In this document: piece by piece, positions 1 through 7,963 of the stretch | How positions within the stretch are numbered: the first letter of the stretch is position 1 | Layout: each line of letters begins with the position of its first letter | NCBI RefSeq assembly: GCF_900141985.1 | Contig: NZ_FQZK01000022.1 | Span: forward strand, 1 to 64,000 | DNA from: Nocardiopsis flavescens | GTDB lineage: Bacteria; Actinomycetota; Actinomycetes; Streptosporangiales; Streptosporangiaceae | Length of the DNA stretch: 64,000 bases | Direction: 5' to 3' | Notes under the pieces: generated by a model | Told to the model about the DNA's origin: nothing | Databases searched by the model: none | The model's input: the letters and a program-made list of their open reading frames with translations, nothing else | Program-made: the position numbers and the translations under genes

Positions 1-194
1 CAAAGGAACCTCGCACACTCCGGACGAAATCTCACCGACTTCGCCGTCGTGTGACGGGGCCAAAACAAACTTGGCTGTAAAAATCGAACACGCGCTGTTG
101 AGTTCTCAAGAAGCAACCGCCCTTCCCGCACAAGCACCGGACCTGGGTCCGTGTTGCTCTTCCGTGGAAGGCGTCTGCGTTTCCGCTTTGTTGT
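1..194 (-). other. rRNA operon leader (16S gene would lie just outside the window)
   Basis: Read on the minus strand, this stretch resembles the transcribed leader that precedes 16S rRNA genes in Actinobacteria. It contains the element TTGAGAACTCAACAG (complement of 95-109), the boxA-like sequence repeatedly seen in actinobacterial rRNA leaders and spacers. An AT-richer stretch with few coding constraints follows and runs off at base 1. A good rRNA-type promoter lies directly upstream (201-229). No 16S sequence is inside the window, so the rRNA operon itself is an inference. The sequence motif and the promoter are seen directly. Confidence 0.7.
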
Positions 195-200
195 GTCTTC

Positions 201-229
201 ACTTTATCAGTGTTTCTGCGACCCGCCAA
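201..229 (-). promoter_or_regulatory. rRNA-type sigma-70 promoter
   Basis: On the minus strand a -35 TTGGCG (224-229) and a -10 TAAAGT (201-206) are separated by 17 bases, the optimal spacing. Transcription would start near 194 and run leftward through the boxA-like leader. The match is one of the best housekeeping promoters in the window, as expected for an rRNA operon. Confidence 0.7.
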
Positions 230-480
230 ACCGGCGTTTTCGCGGAACTTCCTGATTTTCCGTGAAGGCTTGTGCCCCTTTCGAGGCGACCCGACCGAGT
301 TTACATGGCCGAAGCAGTGCTTCGGACCGGTTCACTCCGGAAGGGGGCGGACCGGCTCCGGCCGCCCTGATCCCTGGGGATCGGCGTCCGTCCTGCTCGG
401 TCTTGGACAACACTACCCCCGTCGGGGAGTGCTCGTGACGTGTTTGCCGATCCTTGGCCGTGTCGTGGCCTCCAGGGGTA
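230..480. other. Non-coding region between the pcrA terminator and the rRNA promoter
   Basis: No gene is supported here. It holds a 17-base palindrome, ccgaagcagtgcttcgg, at 309-325 and a shorter palindrome gatccctggggatc near 368-381. Actinobacterial rRNA operons often have several tandem promoters and upstream activator sites, so these could be regulatory. No second promoter with a convincing -35 and -10 pair was found. Confidence 0.4.
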
Positions 481-522
481 GACAAAAACGACGAAGGCCC
501 ACAGAACCACGCCTGTGGGCCT
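481..522 (-). terminator. Intrinsic terminator of pcrA
   Basis: A perfect 10-bp stem (495-504 with 513-522, 8-base loop) is followed on the minus strand by TCGTCGTTTTTGTC, a genuine T-tract. It sits 4 bases after the pcrA stop codon. It is one of the few hairpins in this window with a proper T-run. Confidence 0.9.
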
Positions 523-526
523 CCGA

Positions 527-2848
527 TCACAGCTTTTCGATCGGCGCGTACTTGACCAGCAGGTCCTTCTCGCCGATGTCCGCGCCGAAGTCGATGCGGG
601 CCTTGGTGCGGTCGCCCGCGCCCTCGACGATCTGGACGCGGCCCATTCCGAACTTGTCGTGGTTGACCAGGTCCCCCACGCTCAGGGTGGGCGCCTCCGC
701 CTTGGCCCTGCTTCTGCCGAAGGTGCCGCCGAAGCCCTCGCCGCCGAAGCCGCCGGAGGAGCGGTTCCCGCCCGCGGGGCCGCGGCGCAGGGAGGGCGGG
801 GAGCTGAGGACCGGGGACTCCCCCCGCCGCCAGTCGAGCAGGGGGGCCGGCACCTCGTCGAGGAAGCGGGAGGGCGGGTTGTAGGACGGGGTCCCCCACG
901 CGCTGCGCACCGCGGCGCGGCTCAGGTAGAGCAGGCGCTCGGCGCGGGTCAGCCCCACGTAGGCGAGCCGGCGCTCCTCCTCCAGCTGGGTCTTGTCGCT
1001 CAGGGTCCGCATGTGCGGGAACACCCCGTCCTCCATGCCGGTCAGGAACACCACCGGGAACTCCAGGCCCTTGGCCGAGTGCAGGGTCATCAGCGTGACC
1101 ACCCCGCCCTCGTCGTCGGCGTCCGGGAGCTGGTCGGTGTCGGCGACCAGGGAGATGCGCTCCAGGAAGTCCACCAGCGTGGGCTCGGCGTCCTGCTCGG
1201 CCGCCTCCTCCCCCTCCAGCGCGGCCTCGTCCTCCAGCAGCGCGGTGAAGGTGTTCTCGAACTCCCGCGCCACCTCCACGAACTCCTCCAGGTTCTCCAC
1301 CCGGCTCTCGTCCTGGATGTCCTTGGACTCGGTGAGCTCGGACAGGTACCCGGTCTTACCGAGGACGGCCTCGACCAGCTGTGAGGGGGAGGAGCCCGGA
1401 ACCTCCGCCGCCAGCTCGTCGAGCAGGGCGGTGAAGTTGCGGACCGCGTTCACCGAGCGGGTGGCCATCCCGGGGACCTCGTCGACCCGGCGCAGCGCCC
1501 GGGCGAACGTGATGCGCTCGCGGGCGGCGAACAGCTCCACGGACTCCTCGGCCCGGGCGCCGATGCCGCGCTTGGGGACGTTGAGGATGCGGCGCAGGCT
1601 GACGGTGTCCTCGGGGTTGGCGAGCACCCGCAGGTAGGCGAGGACGTCGCGGATCTCCTTGCGCTCGTAGAACCGGACGCCGCCCACGATCTTGTACGGC
1701 AGGCCCATCCGGATGAACACGTCCTCGAACACCCGGGACTGCGCATTGGTGCGATAGAACACCGCGACCTGGCTCGGGGTGATGGAGCCGTCGTCGGTGA
1801 GCTCGTCGATCTCCCCCACGACGAATGCGGCCTCGTCGTGCTCGTTGTCGGCCACGTAGCCGACGATGGGACTGCCCTCGCCCTGCTCCGACCACAGGTT
1901 CTTGTCGGGCCGGCCCTCGTTGCGCTCGATGACGGCGTTGGCGGCCGACAGGATCGTCTGGGTGGAGCGGTAGTTCTGCTCCAGCAGGATCGTGCGCGCG
2001 TTCGGGAAGTCGCGCTCGAACTCCAGGATGTTGCGGATGGTGGCGCCGCGGAACGCGTAGATGGACTGGTCCGCGTCGCCCACCACGCACAGCTCCGAGG
2101 GCGGGACGGTCGACTCGGTGTCCACGCCGACGAGTTCGCGGATGAACACGTACTGGGCGTGGTTGGTGTCCTGGTACTCGTCGACCATGACGTGCCGGAA
2201 GCGGCGGCGGTAGTACTCGGCGACGTCGGGGAACATCTGGAGCAGGTTGACGGTGACCATGATCAGGTCGTCGAAGTCCATGGCGCCGGCCTCGTGCAGG
2301 CGGCGCTGGTACAGCCGGTAGGCCTCGGCGAGCTTCTTCTCCTGCTCGGTCTGGGCCTGCTCGGCGAACGTGTCGTAGTCGACGAGCTCGTTCTTGAGGT
2401 TGGACACCTGGGCGGAGAACGACTTGGGCGGGAACCGCTTGGGGTCCAGGTCCATCTCCTTGCAGACCAGCTGCATGAGCCGCGCGGCGTCGGCGGAGTC
2501 GTAGATGGTGAACCCGCTCGGGTAACCGAGGCGGTGGGCCTCCCGGCGCAGGATGCGCACGCACGCCGAGTGGAACGTCATGGTCCACATGCTGGCGGCG
2601 GCGCGGGCGCCGAGCAGGGCCTGGATGCGTTCGCGCATCTCGGCGGCGGCCTTGTTGGTGAACGTGATCGCGAGGATCTCCCCGGGACGCACCCCGCGGG
2701 CCGCCATGAGGTGCGCGATGCGGTGGGTGAGGACCCGGGTCTTGCCCGAACCGGCGCCCGCGACGATGAGGAGCGGGCCGCCGCCGTGGGTGACCGCCTC
2801 GCGCTGGGGACCGTTCAGACCTTCGAGAAGCTGCTCTTGGGAGGACAC
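527..2848 (-). CDS. pcrA: ATP-dependent DNA helicase PcrA/UvrD
   Basis: A 3'-5' superfamily 1A DNA helicase of 773 residues, cytoplasmic, acting in nucleotide-excision repair and removal of replication, transcription or recombination obstacles. The Q motif LNGPQREAV is at residues 11-19 and Walker A AGAGSGKT at 30-37. Later come motif II VDEYQDTN, motif III GDADQSIYAFRGA, QNYRST, HSAKGLEF and GLTRAE. The C-terminus carries a Tudor-like segment (VGDLVNHDKFGMGRV) characteristic of PcrA, known to contact RNA polymerase in this family. GTG start at 2848; length is normal. It is a single-gene unit closed by its own terminator and lies downstream of a divergent nucleoside hydrolase. All helicase motifs are intact. 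Confidence 0.95.
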   Translation of the reverse strand: MSSQEQLLEGLNGPQREAVTHGGGPLLIVAGAGSGKTRVLTHRIAHLMAARGVRPGEILAITFTNKAAAEMRERIQALLGARAAASMWTMTFHSACVRILRREAHRLGYPSGFTIYDSADAARLMQLVCKEMDLDPKRFPPKSFSAQVSNLKNELVDYDTFAEQAQTEQEKKLAEAYRLYQRRLHEAGAMDFDDLIMVTVNLLQMFPDVAEYYRRRFRHVMVDEYQDTNHAQYVFIRELVGVDTESTVPPSELCVVGDADQSIYAFRGATIRNILEFERDFPNARTILLEQNYRSTQTILSAANAVIERNEGRPDKNLWSEQGEGSPIVGYVADNEHDEAAFVVGEIDELTDDGSITPSQVAVFYRTNAQSRVFEDVFIRMGLPYKIVGGVRFYERKEIRDVLAYLRVLANPEDTVSLRRILNVPKRGIGARAEESVELFAARERITFARALRRVDEVPGMATRSVNAVRNFTALLDELAAEVPGSSPSQLVEAVLGKTGYLSELTESKDIQDESRVENLEEFVEVAREFENTFTALLEDEAALEGEEAAEQDAEPTLVDFLERISLVADTDQLPDADDEGGVVTLMTLHSAKGLEFPVVFLTGMEDGVFPHMRTLSDKTQLEEERRLAYVGLTRAERLLYLSRAAVRSAWGTPSYNPPSRFLDEVPAPLLDWRRGESPVLSSPPSLRRGPAGGNRSSGGFGGEGFGGTFGRSRAKAEAPTLSVGDLVNHDKFGMGRVQIVEGAGDRTKARIDFGADIGEKDLLVKYAPIEKL

Positions 2849-2994
2849 GGGTCCCAGGTTACGGCCGGTCGGCGACAGGCCCCGCCGGGCGTGATGGTTC
2901 GCGCCCGATCGGAGGTTCGTCCCGTTTAGGCTGTTCTTCTGGTTCGGGCTCCCGCATGGGCGGGGGCCGTCACTTGTGTTCGGGGGTTCTTGTC

Positions 2995-3924
2995 ATGCGC
3001 GTGTTCGTCGACTGCGATCCGGGGATCGACGACGCGGTCGCGCTCGCCTACCTGGCGGCGCGGCCCGAGGTGGAGATCGTCGGTGTCGGCGCGGTGTTCG
3101 GCAACGGCGGCGTGGAGGTGACGGCGGACAACGCCCTGCGCCTGCTGGGGCTGTACGGGCGGCCGGGGGTCCCGGTGGCGGTGGGCGCGTCCCGCCCGCT
3201 GGTGCAGGAGCCGCGGCTGGCCCCGCACGTCCACGGGGAGAACGGCCTGGGCGGGGTGGAGCTGCCCGCGCCGACCGGGTCGCCGGTGGCGGAGAGCGCC
3301 GCGGAGCTGCTGGTGCGGCTGGCCCGCTCCCACCCCGGCGAGCTGGACGTCCTGGCGGTGGGCCCGCTGACGAACCTGGCGATCGCGCTGGGCCTGGAGC
3401 CGCGGCTGCCGGAGCTGGTGCGCCGCCTGGTGGTGATGGGCGGCGCGGTGCGGGTGCCGGGCAACGTGTCCTCGCACGCCGAGGCCAACATCAACAACGA
3501 CCCCGAGGCGGCCGAGGCGGTGTTCGGCGCCGGGTTCGACCTGGACCTGGTGGCGCTGGACGTCACCATGGAGACGGTGGCCACCGGGGAGTGGCTGGAG
3601 GAGCTGAAGGGGGTGCCCGGCGAGCGGGCCTCGCGCACGTCGGACTTCCTGGACTTCTACGCCGACTTCTACAAGGGCATCTTCGGTGTGCGCCAGTGCG
3701 CGATGCACGACCCGCTGGCGGCGGCGGTGCTGGTGGACCCGCACCTGGTGACGGAGTCGGTCGAGGCGCCGGTCCGGGTGGAGCTGGCCGGGTCGCTGAC
3801 CCGCGGGATGACCGTGGCCGACCTGCGTCCGCGCCCCGGCGCGGACGGGCGCCGCCCGGTGCGGGTGGTCACGGCGGTGGCCGGCGGGGAGTTCCTCGGC
3901 CGGATGCTCGACGCACTGCGCTGA
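2995..3924 (+). CDS. Inosine/uridine-preferring nucleoside hydrolase
   Basis: Hydrolyses the N-glycosidic bond of ribonucleosides to give base and ribose (purine/pyrimidine salvage), cytoplasmic. The family signature DxDxGxDD appears right at the N-terminus as VDCDPGIDD, supporting ATG 2995 over the upstream GTG/ATG options. Other family landmarks include VAVGPLTNLA, VVMGGAV and the calcium-site-like region AEANINNDPEAA. At 309 residues it is the usual length. A purine-rich GGGGG about 9 bases upstream can serve as ribosome binding site. It is transcribed divergently from pcrA and convergently with the LuxR regulator, with a palindromic hairpin between them. Exact base preference cannot be read from the sequence. 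Confidence 0.88.
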   Translation: MRVFVDCDPGIDDAVALAYLAARPEVEIVGVGAVFGNGGVEVTADNALRLLGLYGRPGVPVAVGASRPLVQEPRLAPHVHGENGLGGVELPAPTGSPVAESAAELLVRLARSHPGELDVLAVGPLTNLAIALGLEPRLPELVRRLVVMGGAVRVPGNVSSHAEANINNDPEAAEAVFGAGFDLDLVALDVTMETVATGEWLEELKGVPGERASRTSDFLDFYADFYKGIFGVRQCAMHDPLAAAVLVDPHLVTESVEAPVRVELAGSLTRGMTVADLRPRPGADGRRPVRVVTAVAGGEFLGRMLDALR

Positions 3925-3931
3925 CCGGGTC

Positions 3932-3953
3932 CCCGGGGCCGTACGGCCCCGGG
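3932..3953. terminator. Bidirectional hairpin between convergent genes
   Basis: A perfect 22-base palindrome (arms CCCGGGGCC and GGCCCCGGG around GTAC) fills the 42-base gap between the convergent nucleoside hydrolase and LuxR regulator. There is no T-tract, as is common for actinobacterial terminators. Confidence 0.6.
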
Positions 3954-3966
3954 AGCCGCGCGGGTC

Positions 3967-4659
3967 TCAGACGAGGCGGCGGGCGGTGGCCCAGCGGCTC
4001 AGCTCGTGCCGGTTGGAGAGCTGGAGCTTGCGCAGCACCGACGAGACGTGGGTCTCCACGGTCTTGACGGAGATGAACAGCTCCTTGGCCACCTCCTTGT
4101 AGGCGTAGCCCCGGGCGATGTGCCGCAGCACCTCGCGCTCGCGCTGGGTGAGGCGGTCCAGCTCGGGGTCGACCGGCGGGGCGTCGGTCGCCGAGAAGGC
4201 GTCCAGGACGAACCCGGCCAGGCGCGGGGAGAACACGGCGTCGCCGTCGGCGACGCGCACGATGGCGTCGGCCAGCTCCCGGCCGGAGATGGTCTTGGTG
4301 ACGTAGCCGCGGGCGCCGCCGCGGACCACGCCGATGACGTCCTCGGCGGCGTCGGACACCGACAGGGCCAGGAAGCGGATCTGGGGGTTGCGCGCCAGGA
4401 CGCGGCGCAGCACCTCCACCCCTCCGCCGCCGGGCAGGTGGACGTCGAGCAGGACGAGGTCGGGCTGCGCCCGCTCGATGACCTGCACGGCGGAGTCCAC
4501 GTCGCCGGCCTCGCCGACCACGTCCACCGCGTCGCCGAGTTCGCCCCGGACCCCGCTGCGGAACAGGCGGTGGTCGTCCACGATCACGACGCGGGGCACC
4601 CCGCCGCCGTCACTGAATGTCGTGCTGCTGTCGTCTCCCACACCACGAACTCTACCCAT
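3967..4659 (-). CDS. NarL/LuxR-family response regulator, partner of the PspC kinase
   Basis: Two-component transcription regulator of 230 residues. The receiver domain has the acidic pair VDDHRLF, the phospho-acceptor Asp in LVLLDVHLPG and the switch Thr/Lys region (VTKTISG). A C-terminal LuxR-type helix-turn-helix follows (LTQREREVLRHIARG, ISVKTVETHVSSVLRKL). It lies 31 bases downstream of the PspC-domain histidine kinase on the same strand, so the pair is very likely one operon. The arrangement resembles the MacRS-type envelope-linked systems of Streptomyces, but orthology is not established here. The first 20 residues are poorly conserved, so the start (ATG 4659) could be a little further in. 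Confidence 0.88.
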   Translation of the reverse strand: MGRVRGVGDDSSTTFSDGGGVPRVVIVDDHRLFRSGVRGELGDAVDVVGEAGDVDSAVQVIERAQPDLVLLDVHLPGGGGVEVLRRVLARNPQIRFLALSVSDAAEDVIGVVRGGARGYVTKTISGRELADAIVRVADGDAVFSPRLAGFVLDAFSATDAPPVDPELDRLTQREREVLRHIARGYAYKEVAKELFISVKTVETHVSSVLRKLQLSNRHELSRWATARRLV

Positions 4660-4690
4660 GGCCCCGCCCGGTCCACATCCCGGTTTCCCT

Positions 4691-5920
4691 CTACATCTGG
4701 GGGATGCGGGGCATGCGGAGCTGGACCTCGGTCCCCTCGCCGGGGGCGGTGCGGATGCGGGCGGAGCCGCCGTGGCGGTCCATGCGGCCCAGGATGGAGC
4801 CGCGCACGCCCATACGGTCCTCGGGGATCGCGTCGAGGTCGAACCCGGCGCCGCGGTCGCGCACGAACACCAGGACCTCCTCCGGTTCGACCTCGCCGAA
4901 CACCGAGATGGTGTCGGTGCCCGCGTACTTGGAGGCGTTGACCATGGCCTCGCGGGCCGAGCGCAGCATGGCGTGCAGGCCGTCGTCCACGGGGCAGTCG
5001 CCGACGCAGACGACCTCGATGGGGATGCCGTGCTCCTCCTCGACCTCGGCGGCGACGCGCTCCAGGGCCGGGGAGACGGTGGTCTCGGCGTCGGCGGGCC
5101 GCTGGTAGAGCCAGCTGCGCAGGGCGCGCTCCTGCACCCGGGCCAGGCGCTGCACCTCGCGGGGGTCCTCGGCGCGGCGCTGGATGAGGGTGAGGGTGTG
5201 CAGCACGGAGTCGTGGATGTGCGCGGCCAGTTCGGCGCGCTCGGCGTTGCGGATGCGCTCGCGGCGCTCGGCGTCGCGTTCGCGGACCAGGCCGACGATC
5301 CACGGCGCGACGATGAGGGCGACGCCCGCGAGCAGGGTGAACGCGAAGGTGAGCCCGGCGCGGGCGTTCTGGAGCTGTTCCTGGAAGACGAGGAAGCCGA
5401 TGACGCCGACGACGACCAGGAGGACGCCCGCGCCGGCGCGCATGAGCCCCTTGCCGCGGCCGACGGTGCTGGTCATCCACTCGTCGCGCTGGCCGGGGTT
5501 GGCCTGCTGCCACAGGATGACGGCGCCCAGGGTGCCGAAGACCACGAACCACAGCAGCGGGTCGAAGACGCCGCCGAACAGCAGGAAGAGGAAGCCGAGG
5601 CCGGCGGCGAGGCCGACGTAGGCGACGAGCTGGGAGATGTCGCGGCCCTTGCGGCGGCCGTCGGCGGCGCGGGCCGCGGGGTCGTCCTCGCGTTCGGCCT
5701 CCTCGGTCGGCACGAAGAAGAACAGGGCGACGTACACGGCGATGCCGATGCCGCCGACGGACAGGGCCATGAAGGCGAGCCGGACGACGACGGGGTCCAC
5801 TCCCAGGTGCCGGGCCAGGCCCGCGGCGACACCGCCCAGGAGCCGTCCGTCGATCGCGCGGGTGAGCCTCGGGGTCTCGTCCGCGGCCGGGGCCACCCGG
5901 TCTCCGCTTGCTTTGTCCAT
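4691..5920 (-). CDS. PspC-domain sensor histidine kinase
   Basis: Membrane sensor kinase of 409 residues from ATG 5920; a longer frame reaches 6082, but its extra 54 residues look non-coding. The N-terminal PspC domain (about residues 15-75, with LLGGVAAGLARHLGVDP) is followed by several hydrophobic segments. Then come a HisKA_3-type dimerisation region with HDSVLHTLTLIQ (phospho-acceptor His) and an HATPase domain (AREAMVNASKYAG, RDRGAGFDLD, MGVRGSILGRM). PspC domains respond to membrane or envelope stress in this family. It is followed by its LuxR regulator and is divergent from another PspC protein at 6130, so 5921-6129 is a shared regulatory region. Ligand unknown. Confidence 0.88.
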   Translation of the reverse strand: MDKASGDRVAPAADETPRLTRAIDGRLLGGVAAGLARHLGVDPVVVRLAFMALSVGGIGIAVYVALFFFVPTEEAEREDDPAARAADGRRKGRDISQLVAYVGLAAGLGFLFLLFGGVFDPLLWFVVFGTLGAVILWQQANPGQRDEWMTSTVGRGKGLMRAGAGVLLVVVGVIGFLVFQEQLQNARAGLTFAFTLLAGVALIVAPWIVGLVRERDAERRERIRNAERAELAAHIHDSVLHTLTLIQRRAEDPREVQRLARVQERALRSWLYQRPADAETTVSPALERVAAEVEEEHGIPIEVVCVGDCPVDDGLHAMLRSAREAMVNASKYAGTDTISVFGEVEPEEVLVFVRDRGAGFDLDAIPEDRMGVRGSILGRMDRHGGSARIRTAPGEGTEVQLRMPRIPQM

Positions 5921-6129
5921 GTCTTCCGTCCGTGCGTGCGGCAGGTCCGGGGCGCACGGGTGCCCCCCGTCGACTCCAGCATGCACCGGACCGGGGGCGG
6001 CGGGCATCGGGGTGCGGCCCCCGGATGTGCCGGGGCGCACGGTCAGGGTGGGGTCAGGGTCGTCCCGGATTCCGCTGGTCACCGCTTTCGAGTGACCATG
6101 GGTGTGTGAGGAGAGTGCGGTGAGCGACC

Positions 6130-7533
6130 ATGAGTGAGGATGCGGCCCCCACGGGTTCCGACGCGTCCGCGGCCGATGCGGTTCCGGTCCCGGGGCGGGA
6201 GCTGCGCAAGGCCGAGGAGGACCGGGTCCTGGCCGGTGTGTGCTCCGGGCTGGGGCGCTACACGGCGATCGACCCCGTGGTGTGGCGCGCGGCGTTCGCG
6301 CTGACCGCGTTCGCCGGGGGCACCGGCGTGCTGCTGTACCTCGTGGCCTGGATGCTCATGCGGGACGCCGGCGGCGGCCCCGCGACGATCGAGCAGATGC
6401 TGAACCGGAGCATCCCGCCGCCCGCGGTGCTGAAGCTGCTGGCGGTGGGGCTGGCGGTGGCGACGGCGTTCAGCCTGGTCGGCGGTTTCGGCTGGTCGAC
6501 TCTGGTGCTGGCGGTGCCGCTGGTGCTGGGGGCGCTGGTGGCGCGCGGACGCGGGACGGACCTGCGGGCGGCGTTCACCGGCCTGGGCGATGAGCTGCGG
6601 GCCAAGAGCCCCCCGCCGGAGACGCCGGTGGCCGGGCCGAGCCCGAGCTACTACAACCCGGCGCAGCCGTGGGCCTCGGCGCCGGCGGGGCCGGTGGACC
6701 TGGCGGTGGTGGCGGAGCGGACGCTCAAGGGCGGGCGGGAGCAGGACCCGCAGGACGAGGAGGACGGGGAGGGGCCCGAGGAGGACGGCGGAAACCCTCC
6801 CGCCGGCCGCGGGCCCGACGGCTGCCGGGCCGGGTCCCGGCACGGGGTGCAGCTGGCGGTGATGGCGCTGTGGACGGTGCTGGCCGCCGCGGTGCTCGTG
6901 CCGGTCCTGGTGTTCGGCGGGGGTTCCTCGGTGTGGAGCGCCGACACGCTGCGGCTGCTGCTGGGGCCCGAGACCGGGGTGTTCTTCCTGGGCGGGGCGC
7001 TGGCGCTGGTAGGCGTGCTCGGCGTGGTCGGGACCTGGGCCGGGGACCCGCGCGGCCTGGGGTTCCTGGGGGCGGTGCTGGCCCTGGGGCTGGTTCTGGT
7101 GTCCACCGGGGACGTGACCCGGGTGCGGATCGGCGAGGACGTCTGGCGCCCGGCCACGGTCGCGCAGGCCGAGGCGGGGGGCGCCCCCCGGTTCACGGTG
7201 GGCGACCTCACGGTGGACCTGACCGCGATCGGGGACCTGGAGCCCGGCGGGGCGGTGGACGTGCGGGCGGGGATCGGTGTCGGGAGGGTGCTCCTGCTGG
7301 TGCCGGAGGACGCCCGGGTGGAGGTGACCGCGGACGTGGGGGCCGGTGCGCTGGACCGGTCGTCCCCGGTCGGCGGGAACCGCGACGAGGACGGTGGGGG
7401 CATCGTCCTCGGCCGGGAGGTGAAGGAGGCGTTCGAGCCGGTCGGTGCGGCCGGGGACGACGAGGTCCCCCTGATCAGAGTGGACACCGATGTCCGCGTC
7501 GGGACTGTGGAGGTAAGGCATGGCGAAGCGTAG
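6130..7533 (+). CDS. PspC-domain / LiaF-like membrane protein
   Basis: 467-residue envelope protein. Residues about 22-80 form a PspC domain (LAGVCSGLGRYTAIDPVVW plus a membrane segment). A further hydrophobic pair follows, then a Pro/Glu/Asp-rich linker (about 160-225), then a second membrane bundle, and a C-terminal beta-rich domain similar to LiaF/DUF4097 C-terminal regions (GIGVGRVLLLVPEDARVEV). LiaF-like proteins modulate envelope-stress histidine kinases, which fits the divergent PspC kinase next door; that link is inference. GTG-rich context, ATG start at 6130 after GAGTGCGGTGAGCGACC. It overlaps the next small gene by 14 bases. Confidence 0.8.
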   Translation: MSEDAAPTGSDASAADAVPVPGRELRKAEEDRVLAGVCSGLGRYTAIDPVVWRAAFALTAFAGGTGVLLYLVAWMLMRDAGGGPATIEQMLNRSIPPPAVLKLLAVGLAVATAFSLVGGFGWSTLVLAVPLVLGALVARGRGTDLRAAFTGLGDELRAKSPPPETPVAGPSPSYYNPAQPWASAPAGPVDLAVVAERTLKGGREQDPQDEEDGEGPEEDGGNPPAGRGPDGCRAGSRHGVQLAVMALWTVLAAAVLVPVLVFGGGSSVWSADTLRLLLGPETGVFFLGGALALVGVLGVVGTWAGDPRGLGFLGAVLALGLVLVSTGDVTRVRIGEDVWRPATVAQAEAGGAPRFTVGDLTVDLTAIGDLEPGGAVDVRAGIGVGRVLLLVPEDARVEVTADVGAGALDRSSPVGGNRDEDGGGIVLGREVKEAFEPVGAAGDDEVPLIRVDTDVRVGTVEVRHGEA

Positions 7534-7783
7534 GACCGACTGGGGGTCGCTGGTCGCGGGGCTGCTGTTCCTCGGACTGGCGGTCGCGTTCGTCGTGCGG
7601 GGCACCGGGGAGTGGGAGTTCGGTGTCTGGTGGGCGGTTCCCGTGGTGCTGGCCGGTCTGGTGCTGGCCGCCGCGGTGCGCGCGGTGCAGCGTTCCCGGG
7701 CCCGCGCCCGGGAGCGCGCCGAGGCGGCGCGGGCCGCCGTCGCCTCCGAGGGGGAGGACGGAAGGGGCCGGGGCCAGGGGTGA
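7520..7783 (+). CDS. Small two-helix membrane protein
   Basis: 87 residues with two predicted membrane helices (LVAGLLFLGLAVAFVV and WWAVPVVLAGLVLAAAV) and a charged Arg/Ala/Glu C-terminus. The start ATG lies inside the last codons of the upstream PspC/LiaF-like gene (14-base overlap), and GGAGGTAAGGC precedes it as a strong ribosome binding site. This indicates translational coupling in one operon. No family recognised; probably a membrane partner of the PspC protein. Confidence 0.75.
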   Translation: MAKRRTDWGSLVAGLLFLGLAVAFVVRGTGEWEFGVWWAVPVVLAGLVLAAAVRAVQRSRARARERAEAARAAVASEGEDGRGRGQG

Positions 7784-7798
7784 GGCCGGGGTACGGGA

Positions 7799-7826
7799 AG
7801 GGGGCGCGGCGGATGCCGCGCCCCCT
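7799..7826 (+). terminator. Hairpin ending the PspC-protein operon
   Basis: A 12-bp stem (arms around GGGGGCGCGGC and GCCGCGCCCCC, loop GGAT) begins 16 bases after the small membrane gene. No T-tract follows. It stands between convergent units. Confidence 0.65.
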
Positions 7827-7963
7827 CGCGTATGCGCGGTCGGCCCGCCGCCGGGCGCCTGCGCGGCCGGTTCGCCCTGCCCCGCCCCCTGGGAGCGGTG
7901 GCCGTCCCCTCGCGTGCGGGCACGGTCGGCCCGGAGCCGGGCGCGCCCGGCGCGTATGCGCGG

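Noticed and set aside
5921..6082. N-terminal extension of the PspC kinase to 6082
   Set aside because: The extra residues are Pro/Gly-rich and unconserved-looking; the PspC domain starts shortly after ATG 5920.
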